Positions 27,356 to 36,954 of a DNA stretch of 64,000 nucleotides are shown piece by piece. Source of the DNA: Chitinophagaceae bacterium (GTDB taxonomy: Bacteria; Bacteroidota; Bacteroidia; Chitinophagales; Chitinophagaceae); the NCBI GenBank assembly GCA_016713085.1, contig JADJPV010000002.1, forward strand, positions 372,001-436,000, read 5' to 3'. Made by a program: the position numbers and the translations under genes. The notes beneath the pieces are model-generated. The model did not search any database, was not told the DNA's origin, and was given only the letters and a program-made list of their open reading frames with translations. Within the stretch, counting starts at the first letter, position 1. Each line of letters begins with the position of its first letter.

Positions 27356-28759
27356 TTATTTGCTTTTGCTGCGGAAATAGTAATAAAAGAACACACCACT
27401 CAGCACAAGCCCCAGGCCAATGAGTGATTGTTTCGGTTCAGTAATAACGGTGTTGATGAGTAAGGCAATAGAAAAAAGCATGATGACAGCAGGAATTACA
27501 GGATAGCCAATCACTTTTGCTTTAATCGTTCCATTCCGTTTCATTTTAAACAAAGCAAGTGCCAGTAAACTGTAAAAAAGAAAACCTGCAAAAATGACCA
27601 TATTGGTAAGCATATCGAAAGTGCCCGATATAACCAGTATACAGCTCCACAGCATTGTATATAATAATGCAACAGATGGAGTACGGTAAACAGGATGCAC
27701 TGTTGCTGCTTTTTGAAAAAAGAATTTTTCCTGCGCCATACGGTAATAGATTCTTGCATGTGCAAGAATAATTCCGTTCAGCGTTCCAAATACAGAGATC
27801 ATGATTAATACAACAATCAGTGATTGACCCACTTTGCCCAGCAATGTTTCTGCAACAACGGCTGCACCAATTCTACTTTGATCTACTGCTCTCAGTTTCT
27901 CCAGTGAAAGCACATTCATATAGGCAAAATTCACCAGCACATATAATAACATGGCAATTGCCACTCCGCTCATAATAGCAATGGGAATATTCCGTTTTGG
28001 ATTTTTTAATTCACCGGTGATGAAAGAAATATTACTCCATCCATCGTAAGCCCAGAATGCACTGAGCATTGCCGCCAGTACTGCACTGAGCAAAGCTGTA
28101 CCGTGCAGAGTTAAGCCGGGTTCAGTTATAACAACCACAGCTTCTTTTACCGGAGAATAAGAGAGACCCAGAACGATGAGTAAAAGAATACCGATGATTT
28201 TTGCTGATGTAACAATATTATTCACCAGCCCGCCATTTTGCACGCCACGGTAATTGACCCATGTGAGTAATGCGATAGCAGTAATGGCTAATAATTTAAT
28301 ACCTCCATCAGCAAACGGAAATACGAAACCGGCAATGGAAACATGTTCCAGTGAATGAAATGGATTGCCTAAGGGAATAAATACATTCACCGTTTGTGCA
28401 AAAATAAAACCCAACGCTGCAACAGATGCACAACCCATAATGGTGAAATCGGTCCAGCCAAAAAGAAAGGAAAAAAAGTTGCCAAATGAAAGACGCAGGT
28501 ATTCATATACACCGCCTGACTCTTCGGTTAACGAAGAAAGCCCCGCTAATGTAAATGCACCAAACATGGTGATGATGCCGGCACCAACCCATGCAGCAAT
28601 GATCCATCCTTCACTCAACCCTGTTTGTGCCATGGGAATGATCTTCTTAAACACACCTGAGCCAATCATCATTCCGGCAACTAACAAAATACCTGTGCTT
28701 AATCCAAGTACACGTTTAAGTGTTGGTTGTGGATTGGTGGAGGATGAATTTGTTTCCAT
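27356..28759 (-). CDS. APC-family amino acid permease
   Basis: A 467-residue, 12-helix transporter of the amino acid-polyamine-organocation family. The N-terminal LGLSTGILLVAGMMIGSGVF is the hallmark first helix, with SGVF/GSG in the unwound substrate loop. AFWAYDGWSNISFITGELKNPKRNIP matches helices 6-7, and FFYYYFRSKSK ends the protein. It is probably an amino-acid/proton symporter or antiporter of the LAT/SerP type. The upstream TPR gene overlaps it by 61 bp. Confidence 0.88.
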   Translation of the reverse strand: METNSSSTNPQPTLKRVLGLSTGILLVAGMMIGSGVFKKIIPMAQTGLSEGWIIAAWVGAGIITMFGAFTLAGLSSLTEESGGVYEYLRLSFGNFFSFLFGWTDFTIMGCASVAALGFIFAQTVNVFIPLGNPFHSLEHVSIAGFVFPFADGGIKLLAITAIALLTWVNYRGVQNGGLVNNIVTSAKIIGILLLIVLGLSYSPVKEAVVVITEPGLTLHGTALLSAVLAAMLSAFWAYDGWSNISFITGELKNPKRNIPIAIMSGVAIAMLLYVLVNFAYMNVLSLEKLRAVDQSRIGAAVVAETLLGKVGQSLIVVLIMISVFGTLNGIILAHARIYYRMAQEKFFFQKAATVHPVYRTPSVALLYTMLWSCILVISGTFDMLTNMVIFAGFLFYSLLALALFKMKRNGTIKAKVIGYPVIPAVIMLFSIALLINTVITEPKQSLIGLGLVLSGVFFYYYFRSKSK

Positions 28760-30195
28760 GATGATTCATTGAAATAGTTTAAAAGCAAAGGATGTTCCTG
28801 TTCTTTTCCCAATTCTTCAATCGTTTTCTTTGCTGCTGCCAGCCGTATCTGTTTATTCTTCTCCACCAGTTTAGACGTAGCCCATTTTTCTACTTTATGA
28901 TGCAGCGGTACTAATAATGCTGCAATACAAACCAGGGCCAGCAACATCAGCACCGGAGAGTGGTGGGTGATGCGTTCTAAAAAAGGATGCAGCAATAGAT
29001 TGAGAAATTCAAATACAATCAGCAGGGCAATTACACCAAAGAATTCGATAAGTTTGGTGTTGGTAATAAAACTGCGGCTCAGTAATAAATACAATGTAAG
29101 TAAAACTATGATACCTATGGCCAGTAAGGCATATTGAATATTCTGTTTACGTTCGTCTTCTGCTTTTATTTGTTCTGCCGCTGCTTCCTGCTGCCGCAGA
29201 TCTTCTTCAAAGGTCATTAACAATATTTGCTGATTGGTTTTGCTGGTGGTTAACGAATCGTTGGCAGTTTTTAAAACCTTTGCATATTTTAATGTGCTGT
29301 CGCAATTTGTTTTTTCATAGATATCAGTGAGCAGTTTTGCCGGTTTACTGCTCAGGTAAAAGAAAGAAGTATTGTTCACCGCTGCAATAGCTTTTTTTGC
29401 ATAGAAGGCGCAGGAGTCGGTTTGATTAAATCGCTGATAATGCTCTGCCAAACCATTATATAGCAGATTGAGATACCTGATATTAGAAGAGCCCTTGTTT
29501 TGGTTGATAGCCATATTAAAATAACTAACAGCAAGCTGGGCGTTACCCAATTTACTATGTACGCCGCCAAGGTTTGAAAAAACAAAACCATTATTGGAAA
29601 TGATTTTTAGCCGCACAAAAATTTCATAAGCCCTTTGTGAATACATCAGCGATGAATCTAAGCTATTGGTAGCAAGATATACGGCGCCCAGATTTGACGG
29701 GGCCCAGGCTTTTATTGTTTCATTGTGTCCTTTATCAGCATGTGCTACTGATGACAGGTAAATGCTTTTGGCCTTATCATATTCCTCCCTGTCTCTGTAA
29801 ATATGTGCTGTCTGATTTTCTGCAAAAGCCAATAAAGACAAGTTATTGGTTTTTTCTGCAGTAACAATGGCTTTATGGTGGTAATCGAGGGCTTTAATAC
29901 TGTTTCCCAGCAGCCGGTAACCCTGCCCTAAAAAGGAATAAGCAACCGTTTTTTCAATGTTACTGCTTTCACCTTTGGATTGATTCAATATTTTCAGCCC
30001 TGTTTGAATACACCATTCGGGGTTATTATTAATTTCTGTACCGATCAGGCTTATGAGTAAATCAAATTTTTTATCGCCATCTTTTTCCACAGCCACTTTT
30101 TGGAGTATGGAATCTACATTGATCCCTTGGGCAAATACAGTTTGCATACTTGCAACAAAACAAAAGAGGGCTATTATTTTTTTCATGACATTCAT
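28699..30195 (-). CDS. TPR-repeat membrane protein
   Basis: A 498-residue protein with a signal peptide (MKKIIALFCFVASMQTVFAQ), tetratricopeptide-like repeats (AYSFLGQGYRLLGNSIKALD, LAFAENQTAHIYRDREEYDK, APSNLGAVYLATNSLDSSL, FVFSNLGGVHSKLGNAQLA), and three C-terminal membrane helices (QYALLAIGIIVLLTLYLL, FFGVIALLIVFEFLNLLL, LMLLALVCIAALLVPL) followed by a short basic tail. The layout is of a periplasmic TPR domain anchored to the inner membrane; its partner is unknown. The final 20 residues overlap the permease start by 61 bp, so either a coupled overlap or an unresolved 3' frameshift is possible. Confidence 0.75.
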   Translation of the reverse strand: MNVMKKIIALFCFVASMQTVFAQGINVDSILQKVAVEKDGDKKFDLLISLIGTEINNNPEWCIQTGLKILNQSKGESSNIEKTVAYSFLGQGYRLLGNSIKALDYHHKAIVTAEKTNNLSLLAFAENQTAHIYRDREEYDKAKSIYLSSVAHADKGHNETIKAWAPSNLGAVYLATNSLDSSLMYSQRAYEIFVRLKIISNNGFVFSNLGGVHSKLGNAQLAVSYFNMAINQNKGSSNIRYLNLLYNGLAEHYQRFNQTDSCAFYAKKAIAAVNNTSFFYLSSKPAKLLTDIYEKTNCDSTLKYAKVLKTANDSLTTSKTNQQILLMTFEEDLRQQEAAAEQIKAEDERKQNIQYALLAIGIIVLLTLYLLLSRSFITNTKLIEFFGVIALLIVFEFLNLLLHPFLERITHHSPVLMLLALVCIAALLVPLHHKVEKWATSKLVEKNKQIRLAAAKKTIEELGKEQEHPLLLNYFNESSWKQIHPPPIHNQHLNVYLD

Positions 30196-30230
30196 ATTGA
30201 TTTTATCACTGAAATTCAGAATGGTTGATT

Positions 30231-30680
30231 TTAACTTCTTTTAATAAGGGTTGAATGAAGGTGTTTTACCTTCCACTGTTTTCTTTCTTTCACTAAAACG
30301 ACTGTTTCCAGCCATTGTACGGTTGCCTGTTTGCCATCTTTTATTATTACTGACTGAAGACGATAAGTAGCCCAAGCCATTGTTTTATATGCTGTGGTAT
30401 TGATGAACTCAAAACTATTGGTACGTTTAAAATCTGCCGATTGGTTCAGTGTAATAGCTTTCAATATAAGTGTATCGATGTTCCATACCTGGCCATATTC
30501 GTACAATGTAATATCTGCTGTGCTGTAAGTTTTAAGGCTAACTGAATCCCGATTAGATAATGCATCAAACATCTTAATAATGGTTTGTTGCACGGCTTGG
30601 TGATTATTGGTTGTTGACTGTTGAGCCTGTAACAATGTTATGCAGAAAATTGAGGTGAGAAGGAATGCTATTTTTTTCAT
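30231..30680 (-). CDS. NTF2-like/DUF4440 secreted protein
   Basis: A 149-residue protein with a signal peptide (MKKIAFLLTSIFCITLLQAQ) and an NTF2 fold: VQQTIIKMFDALSNRDSVSL, AWATYRLQSVIIKDGKQATV, and a closing LKER-type strand VLVKERKQWKVKHLHSTLIK. No catalytic residues can be assigned. It ends the D-aminoacylase group on the left, 3 bp after that gene's stop, and is probably co-transcribed with it. Confidence 0.78.
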   Translation of the reverse strand: MKKIAFLLTSIFCITLLQAQQSTTNNHQAVQQTIIKMFDALSNRDSVSLKTYSTADITLYEYGQVWNIDTLILKAITLNQSADFKRTNSFEFINTTAYKTMAWATYRLQSVIIKDGKQATVQWLETVVLVKERKQWKVKHLHSTLIKRS

Positions 30681-30683
30681 GTA

Positions 30684-32160
30684 TTACTTTTTAAACTTTC
30701 CATACACCGCCTGCCCCGGAAAAACATTGTTTACTGTTTTGCCATTCTTCAACACAAAACTTCCATTCACTAATACATATTCAATACCTGCTGAAAACTC
30801 TAACCCTTTTTCAAAAGTTGCTTTATCAATAACTGTGTTGGGATTAAAAATGGTAATGTCAGCATCTGCACCAACCTGTATCCTTCCTTTAAAGCGCATC
30901 ATGGGGGCAATGCCTTCCAAACGTTTTGCAGGAAGCAGCGTCATTTTTTCAAGAGCAGTCATTAAATCAATCACTTTTTCTTCTCTTACATATTTACCCA
31001 ATACTCTTGAAAAAGTGCCGGCAGTGCGTGGATGTGCAAGTTTCGCATAAGTCATTCCATCAGAACCAATCGTAACACCAGGAGCTGCAATGCCCGTTTT
31101 AATCCATTCGGGTTTCATTACATGAAGAATCACAACTCCACCTGTTTTACGATAAGCATCAAATTTTTCTTTCGTAAGACGTTCGCCTGTTGCCACCCAT
31201 TGCAGATCGCCGTAGCTTATTCCCAGTCGTTGCTGCCAACCTTCATCAAACATGGCACTTTGCAGCGAAGTAGATCCGGCAGTGTAAGGATACAATTCGG
31301 TGCTGATATCAAAACCATTTTTGCGTACAGCATTTACCATCTCCAACGACAGTCCGATATTTCCCAACGACATGCTGTTGATATGAACAATGTGCAGTGG
31401 TGCTCCTGTAAGTACTGCAACGGCTATTGCTTCCTGTATTGAAATAATATCCGGTTGTCTCACATGCGAAAACACGAGGGCTTGCAACTCACCAGCCAGT
31501 TTATACACCTGGAACATTTCATTGGGATTTGTTTTGGGCAAATAACCAATGGGTGCCCCAATTCCAATACCACCTTCCGCCAGCGAAGCCCTGATGTTTG
31601 CCAAAGTTTGATTCATTACCTCAGGTGAAACAGCTTCATTTGCGGCCCTTAAAATAATGTTGGTCATTGCACCAATATTTGCTTCTCCCTTCAGCGTAAA
31701 TTGCAATAAACTATCTACAGCGTTTTGGTATTTACCGAATGCTTTAAACCGTTCAAAAGGCCAGTTTACACTTGCGCCGTAGTTAATAAGTGCTTTACCT
31801 TTTCTGGATTCATACCATTTACCCAAATGTTCAATGCCCCATTCCAATTCTAAAGCTGTTGTTACACCGTCATGCAATTGGTATTCCTGTTCCACATTAC
31901 TGCGGCCGTGTATATGCATATCAATAAAGCCGGGCGCTACAACTAATCCGCTTACATCAATTACTTGTTTTCCCTGCAATGGTTCACTGCTGATCTGTGC
32001 AATGCGGTTGTTGAGGATACCTACATTTTTAATGGCATCTAATTTTGTTTCGGGGGTCAATAACCCGGCCACCTTTCAGTACAATATCATATACAATGCC
32101 TGACTGAGCAAAAGCTGTAAATGAAAGGATGATGAGAAAAGCGGTAAGTAATTGTTTCAT
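30684..32160 (-). CDS. N-acyl-D-amino-acid deacylase (D-aminoacylase) (frameshifted near start)
   Basis: A zinc amidohydrolase that removes acyl groups from N-acyl-D-amino acids. The true start is the ATG at 32160, with signal peptide MKQLLTAFLIILSFTAFAQ; the frame breaks at C5 (32052-32056 as G on the + strand). With C4 it reads LKGGRVIDPETKLDAIKNVG and the product is 491 residues. Metal-binding FIDMHIHGRSN and the C-terminal PRTAGTFSRVLGKYVREEKV, LEKMTLLPAKRLEG and GADADITIFNP are family signatures. It lies in a leftward cluster with an APC permease and a PBP-fold hydrolase, consistent with uptake and hydrolysis of D-amino-acid-containing compounds. Confidence 0.9.
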
Positions 32161-32205
32161 GTTGATCGGTTTTATTTTTAACGGGCATGGTTAAATGCCG
32201 CACAG

Positions 32206-33522
32206 TTATTTTCCATTGTTTTTTTTCTTCACCTGTATCATCATTAAATACGCAAGTGAAAACAGTAAAATAAAAATGACAATCCCTGTGAGCTCCTGCC
32301 TGGTTAAGTTTGACAGTAACCATATAATGCCGCAGGCAGCCAGCAACGGAACAACAGCTCCTCCCGGTATGCGAAATGTTTTTTCAGTTGATGCCGTATC
32401 TTTTTTTCTGAGTTTTATACTTGCCAGTACTACTCCGAGATAAATAATTAATACAGCTGCACTGGCAATCGTTGCTAATTGTTTAAAGCCTCCCGAAACA
32501 GCTAATAGAAAACCTAAGGCGGCATAAAAAGCAATGGCAATATGTGGTGTAAAAAAACGTGGATGCACTTTTGCCAGTGGCTTCGGCATCAATCCATCTC
32601 TTGCACCTGCAAATAATATACGTGGAATGGAAAGTATTTCACCACCTAATGCTCCCAGCATGGAAAGGGCAGTAGCAGCAATGATAATGATAGCCCCCCA
32701 TTTGCCGAAAGCAATATTTGCTACCGCAGCTAAGGGAGCATCTTTATGTATTGTAATGTTTGCACCGAGAGCACCCTGTGTTACCAATTGAATAGCTATG
32801 TACAATAGCAATACCCCCGAAACACCTAAAAAGATTCCAAGTGGCACTGTGCGTTTTGGATTTTTTATTTCACCGCCATTACTGAGGGGACCTTCAAGCC
32901 CAATGAAAGCAAAGAACAGCAGCAGGGAAGCTGAACCGATATTGCTGATACCCGGTGCGATTGTCCATTCTAAATTTTTGGGTGATATGAATCCTGCTCC
33001 CACAACAACTAATGCAATCATCGGGATCAGTTTTCCCAATGTGGCAAATTCAATAAACCGTACGCCATTTTTTACACTCCGGATATTCAGCAGTGTAAGT
33101 AATCCAAAAACAAGAAATAAAAACAATGCACGGAACAATTCATTTTCAAAAAGTGGGAAAAAGTATTTCAATGTATCTGTTAATGCATTGGCAATGGCTG
33201 CATCTGATACTACGCAGCCACCCAGCCAGAATATATTGTTGGCTAAAAAACCAGCATAAGGTCCAAAGGCCGTTTCAATATAAGTGTAAACTCCGCCACT
33301 TGCGCTTGTTTTGCTGCCTACTTCAGCAAAGCAGAGGCCGATTAAAAATATCAGTAACCCACAAACTAAATATGCAACAACAGCTGCAGCACCTAAGTCC
33401 TCAGCAATGATTGCCGGGATTACAAAAATGCCTGAACCTGCAGTGATGTTGATGATGGCCAGTGTAAGTGACCGTACTCCGATTTCTCGTTTAAGGTTTT
33501 CTTTTGTTGAAATCGGGTTCAT
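32206..33522 (-). CDS. APC-family amino acid permease (second)
   Basis: A 438-residue, 12-helix permease. The first helix has IGVRSLTLAIINITAGSGIF, and later LLFFAFIGLEGPLSNGGEIK and PKRTVPLGIFLGVSGVLLLY match helices 6-8 of the family. It differs from the permease at 27.4 kb in sequence. It sits upstream of the D-aminoacylase gene in the same orientation (gap of 45 bp) and likely imports its product or substrate amino acids. Confidence 0.88.
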   Translation of the reverse strand: MNPISTKENLKREIGVRSLTLAIINITAGSGIFVIPAIIAEDLGAAAVVAYLVCGLLIFLIGLCFAEVGSKTSASGGVYTYIETAFGPYAGFLANNIFWLGGCVVSDAAIANALTDTLKYFFPLFENELFRALFLFLVFGLLTLLNIRSVKNGVRFIEFATLGKLIPMIALVVVGAGFISPKNLEWTIAPGISNIGSASLLLFFAFIGLEGPLSNGGEIKNPKRTVPLGIFLGVSGVLLLYIAIQLVTQGALGANITIHKDAPLAAVANIAFGKWGAIIIIAATALSMLGALGGEILSIPRILFAGARDGLMPKPLAKVHPRFFTPHIAIAFYAALGFLLAVSGGFKQLATIASAAVLIIYLGVVLASIKLRKKDTASTEKTFRIPGGAVVPLLAACGIIWLLSNLTRQELTGIVIFILLFSLAYLMMIQVKKKNNGK

Positions 33523-33548
33523 GTTTTTGGGTTAAGTATGATGTGGTA

Positions 33549-34694
33549 TTATTTCAACTCAGCTGATTGTATGATCAACCTCAGTACATCTGCTATTTTA
33601 CTGTCATCCATCCACCGGACAACGACTACAAGGTCATGTTCTTTATCAACAATAATATAGTTGCCACCAAAACCTGCCGCATAATAAACTTTTGGAGAAA
33701 TGCCTTTCCATCCCTGTTCTGTATTTAACCACCACAGGTAGCCGTAATTTTTATTGGCTGTTGATGGTTGTTGAACAGTCGTTACCCATTTTTCAGAAAG
33801 CAACTGTTGATTTTTCCATTTGCCATTTCTTAAAAACAGCAACCCAACTCTTGCATGATCAATTGTATTAATGAAAATACCACCACCATGATGACCGCCA
33901 CCGCTAACCGATTGCATACTCAGTCCATCCACGGTCACAAATGAATTTTCATAACCAAACCAACGCCATTTTGTGGAAGCGCCAATGGGATCCATGATCT
34001 TTTCTTTCAGCACAACAGGTAAAGGTTTGCGCCAAACCTGTAACAATAAATAAGCAAGCAGATTTACCCGAACATCGTTGTATTCATAATTTGTTCCCGG
34101 TTCCAGCAGCTTGCGGTTTTTCCAATCGTCAATTGTTCCTTCTCTTGGTGGACGATCGGCCCAATCATCTAAGCCAAACAGGCTGCCACTCCAGTCACTT
34201 GATTGTGTAAGCAAATGATCCCAGGTAACTTTTGCATTGTGAGGCCCTTCAAAAAGATTGCCCCACACATATTGATTTACTTTATCATTTACATTTTTAA
34301 TCAAACCCTGGTCGACTGCTAAACCTGCAACAGTGGAGAGATAGCTTTTAGTAACGCTGAAGGTCATATCAACCCGGTTTACATCACCCCATTGTGCAAC
34401 GATATATCCATTCTTAATTACAAGCCCGGCAGGCCCGCCTCTTTCTTTCATTGGACCCACAATTTTATAACCTGGCTCCCGTGAGTAGGATTTCATATTG
34501 GCAATTCGTAAATCCCGTTCAACCTTGTTTTCACTTTTCAATGCAAGCGATACGGCACTGTCGAGCAACACTTTATTCATCTTCAGATCTTCCGGTTTTT
34601 TGATCTGCCATTCAGCATCGGGGAAATACAATTGCTGCGCATGAATGCTAATTGCATAGAGGCTTATAAAAAACAACAATAGTATTCTTCTCAT
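33549..34694 (-). CDS. Serine hydrolase (beta-lactamase/D-aminopeptidase-like)
   Basis: A 381-residue exported hydrolase of the class C beta-lactamase fold (signal MRRILLLFFISLYAISIHAQ). The active-site motif SVTKSYLSTVAGLAV gives SxxK (S-V-T-K), YEYNDVRVN gives YxN, and the C-terminal region has YAAGFGGNYIIVDKEHDLVV in the place of the HxG motif. Unlike the degenerate copy at 22.4 kb it keeps the SxxK. Probable esterase, D-aminopeptidase or PBP-like hydrolase. It lies between DUF1624 and APC permease genes in the D-amino-acid cluster. Confidence 0.88.
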   Translation of the reverse strand: MRRILLLFFISLYAISIHAQQLYFPDAEWQIKKPEDLKMNKVLLDSAVSLALKSENKVERDLRIANMKSYSREPGYKIVGPMKERGGPAGLVIKNGYIVAQWGDVNRVDMTFSVTKSYLSTVAGLAVDQGLIKNVNDKVNQYVWGNLFEGPHNAKVTWDHLLTQSSDWSGSLFGLDDWADRPPREGTIDDWKNRKLLEPGTNYEYNDVRVNLLAYLLLQVWRKPLPVVLKEKIMDPIGASTKWRWFGYENSFVTVDGLSMQSVSGGGHHGGGIFINTIDHARVGLLFLRNGKWKNQQLLSEKWVTTVQQPSTANKNYGYLWWLNTEQGWKGISPKVYYAAGFGGNYIIVDKEHDLVVVVRWMDDSKIADVLRLIIQSAELK

Positions 34695-34750
34695 TATATG
34701 ATCGTTTAAAATTTAGTTTGTTTATGTAATCTGAATATTTTCTGATTGGG

Positions 34751-35950
34751 TTATAAATAACTCAGCCACTTTTTTTCTTTATGATTTGTTTTATAAGTAT
34801 CGTACCATTTACATAATGGGTACAGTACAATAACAACTGCCAGCCATATAACATACACCATCCATAAACTAAATCCTTCACCGGGTATGGTAAACTTGAT
34901 TGGTAACTGAGGGAAACCTTTCATTCCTTCAGCAAACGAATGCCCCCTGGCTAGAAAAACAATTACATGCAGAAGATTGAGTAAATAAAAATGCAGGATG
35001 TAATAAAAGAAAGGAACCCGGCCATAGATCGTAATTATTTTTGCCAGCCTGCTGCTGCTGTTTTTTACAAGGGCAAGAAAAATAAGTGCAACACCAATGG
35101 TGGCACATGTATACAAAAGAGAAGGAGGATATTTCTGTACATCCATAAAATCAAGAAAGGTATACACCGCATTTTTTTGTTTTACCCAATGACCGGGATC
35201 GCCATATTGATCAATAAAGCGAAGAACAACAAATAAGAATAATGCACCTGTACCAATGCCGAGTAAAATTTTATTTCTGCGTTGCGGTTCAGCAGATGTA
35301 AATATTTTACCGCAGCAATAACCCAGCATCATTAATCCCACCCATGAAAGAAAAGGATAAAAGATACCCAGCATATGATTACCCCATAAAGGAACAACAG
35401 TGGGTAAGTGTAAAAAATTCCACCATACAGGTACTTTGCCCTGACTGGCCGCTTCAGCAAAATCAATTGTATTGTGCCCTAACACTATCAATAAGCCCAG
35501 TGTAAGAATAACGGAAAAGGGAAGCCAGATCACCAGGCCCAGAATAACCATACTGATGCCGATGGACCAGATGGTTTGCAGCACAATCAATTCAAAATGA
35601 ATATCACCGGTAATACCGAAAGTGATCAGTGTTATTTCTATCAGTATCAGCCACAGCCCACGGGTAATTAAAAAGCGGCTGAGTTCTTTTTTTGTTTTCC
35701 GCTGGCTCTGCAACCAGGCAGAAAGTCCTGAAAGAAAAACAAAAATGGGCGCACAGAAATGGGTGATCCATCTTGTAAAATACAGAAAAGGGGTAGTAGT
35801 GGCAAGATCAAGCGGATCACCGGTGAACGCTTCTTTATGAAAAAAATCACGGGTATGATCCAGTGCCATAATGATCATCACTAATCCACGGAGTAAATCA
35901 ATGGATTCGATTCGTTTTGAGCTGGCAGTTAATGATGGTTGCAGTTGCAT
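34751..35950 (-). CDS. DUF1624/heparan-alpha-glucosaminide N-acetyltransferase-like membrane protein
   Basis: A 399-residue polytopic membrane protein. IESIDLLRGLVMIIMALDHT is the DUF1624 opening, with the conserved D-H pair, followed by WITHFCAPIFVFLSGLSAWL and about 10 hydrophobic segments, ending VVIVLYPLCKWYDTYKTNHK. The family includes lysosomal HGSNAT, which transfers acetyl groups to glucosamine across the membrane, and many bacterial members of unknown substrate. It is the first gene in the leftward cluster, 56 bp upstream of the serine hydrolase. Confidence 0.83.
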   Translation of the reverse strand: MQLQPSLTASSKRIESIDLLRGLVMIIMALDHTRDFFHKEAFTGDPLDLATTTPFLYFTRWITHFCAPIFVFLSGLSAWLQSQRKTKKELSRFLITRGLWLILIEITLITFGITGDIHFELIVLQTIWSIGISMVILGLVIWLPFSVILTLGLLIVLGHNTIDFAEAASQGKVPVWWNFLHLPTVVPLWGNHMLGIFYPFLSWVGLMMLGYCCGKIFTSAEPQRRNKILLGIGTGALFLFVVLRFIDQYGDPGHWVKQKNAVYTFLDFMDVQKYPPSLLYTCATIGVALIFLALVKNSSSRLAKIITIYGRVPFFYYILHFYLLNLLHVIVFLARGHSFAEGMKGFPQLPIKFTIPGEGFSLWMVYVIWLAVVIVLYPLCKWYDTYKTNHKEKKWLSYL

Positions 35951-36027
35951 GGTAATGGTTTTGGTTGATGCCGATGATATTCTTTATGCAAGTATTCAAT
36001 TAATTCTTATTTCAGTAGTATTATTTA

Positions 36028-36951
36028 TTAATCAATTTCTTTTTCAATTAATGTAATCAGTTCTTTCCCCGTATCTTTTGCAATGCGGTATGCAACATTA
36101 CATACCCTCATCCTTTCCAGTCTTAAAAGAAAAGCACTTCCAACTTCATCCCTGAATTTTTTTGCATCGGCTGCTGAAAGAATATCTGAATGTATTAATT
36201 GCTCAGTAATAAAGGAAGGGTTGTTGGTAGTGGCAGTATCCAGCATTTGCAGGCAGGGAATATCATAGTTTTTATAAAGTGAAGGAAGGAAAAATTCGGT
36301 ATAATATTTTTGTTCAAAATGCTCTGTACGGTATTGGGCAAAATTGCATTTACGCTGGTAATCCAGAATGGCTGTAAGAAGGTTGAAGTTTTTGATATAA
36401 CGCAGTGAACCGGATGTTTTCATCTGTTCAAAAGTTTCATTTCTGTTAATAAAGCCACGATACCAAACTGCCCCATGTTTACGTACAAATGCGGCACGAT
36501 CAAAAGTAGCAGAACTATTATTTAACTCATTAACAAGCGTGTTGTAGGCCACAATCATTTTACTGTTTTCTCTTATGGCGGAATCAAGAACAACTTTATT
36601 GCTTTCAATATCAAGCACCATACTTTTCAAAAAGCGGTGCATCCGTTCATTTTCGATATAATGTTCTCTTTGGTTTTCAGCTAAAAAGCCAAGTGAAACC
36701 GCCAGAAACAACATTAAAAATTCCCAGAAATAAGACTTCCAGTTTTTCTTATGATGTGGTGCAGCAGGGTCGTGGGCATGGTGGTGTACTTCCATTTCTT
36801 GTTCAGTTGATAATTGAGAGTTGATAGTTGAAGATTGTTCATTTGTTGTATTGGCTTCTTCCTCAGGTAAAATATTTTCTTCCAAAGGAGTAACTGCTTC
36901 ACTTGAAGGTGTTATTTCTATTCGCTCAACTTCAGGATTATTTTCTTCCAT
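36028..36951 (-). CDS. His-rich single-pass membrane protein, tandem paralogue 3
   Basis: A 307-residue protein. An acidic, low-complexity region of about 50 residues leads to MEVHHHAHDPAAPHHKKNWK (starting at base 36795), then SYFWEFLMLFLAVSLGFLAE, a single membrane helix, then a mostly helical extracytoplasmic region with FEQMKTSGSLRYIKNFNLLT. The same layout occurs in the two genes to the right. The His-rich segment could bind metal. The LK-x-G-x-L-R-x-I-K motif resembles that of the DUF6090 type but the proteins are not obviously DUF6090. Three bases separate it from paralogue 2. Function unknown. Confidence 0.8.
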   Translation of the reverse strand: MEENNPEVERIEITPSSEAVTPLEENILPEEEANTTNEQSSTINSQLSTEQEMEVHHHAHDPAAPHHKKNWKSYFWEFLMLFLAVSLGFLAENQREHYIENERMHRFLKSMVLDIESNKVVLDSAIRENSKMIVAYNTLVNELNNSSATFDRAAFVRKHGAVWYRGFINRNETFEQMKTSGSLRYIKNFNLLTAILDYQRKCNFAQYRTEHFEQKYYTEFFLPSLYKNYDIPCLQMLDTATTNNPSFITEQLIHSDILSAADAKKFRDEVGSAFLLRLERMRVCNVAYRIAKDTGKELITLIEKEID

Positions 36952-36954
36952 AAA

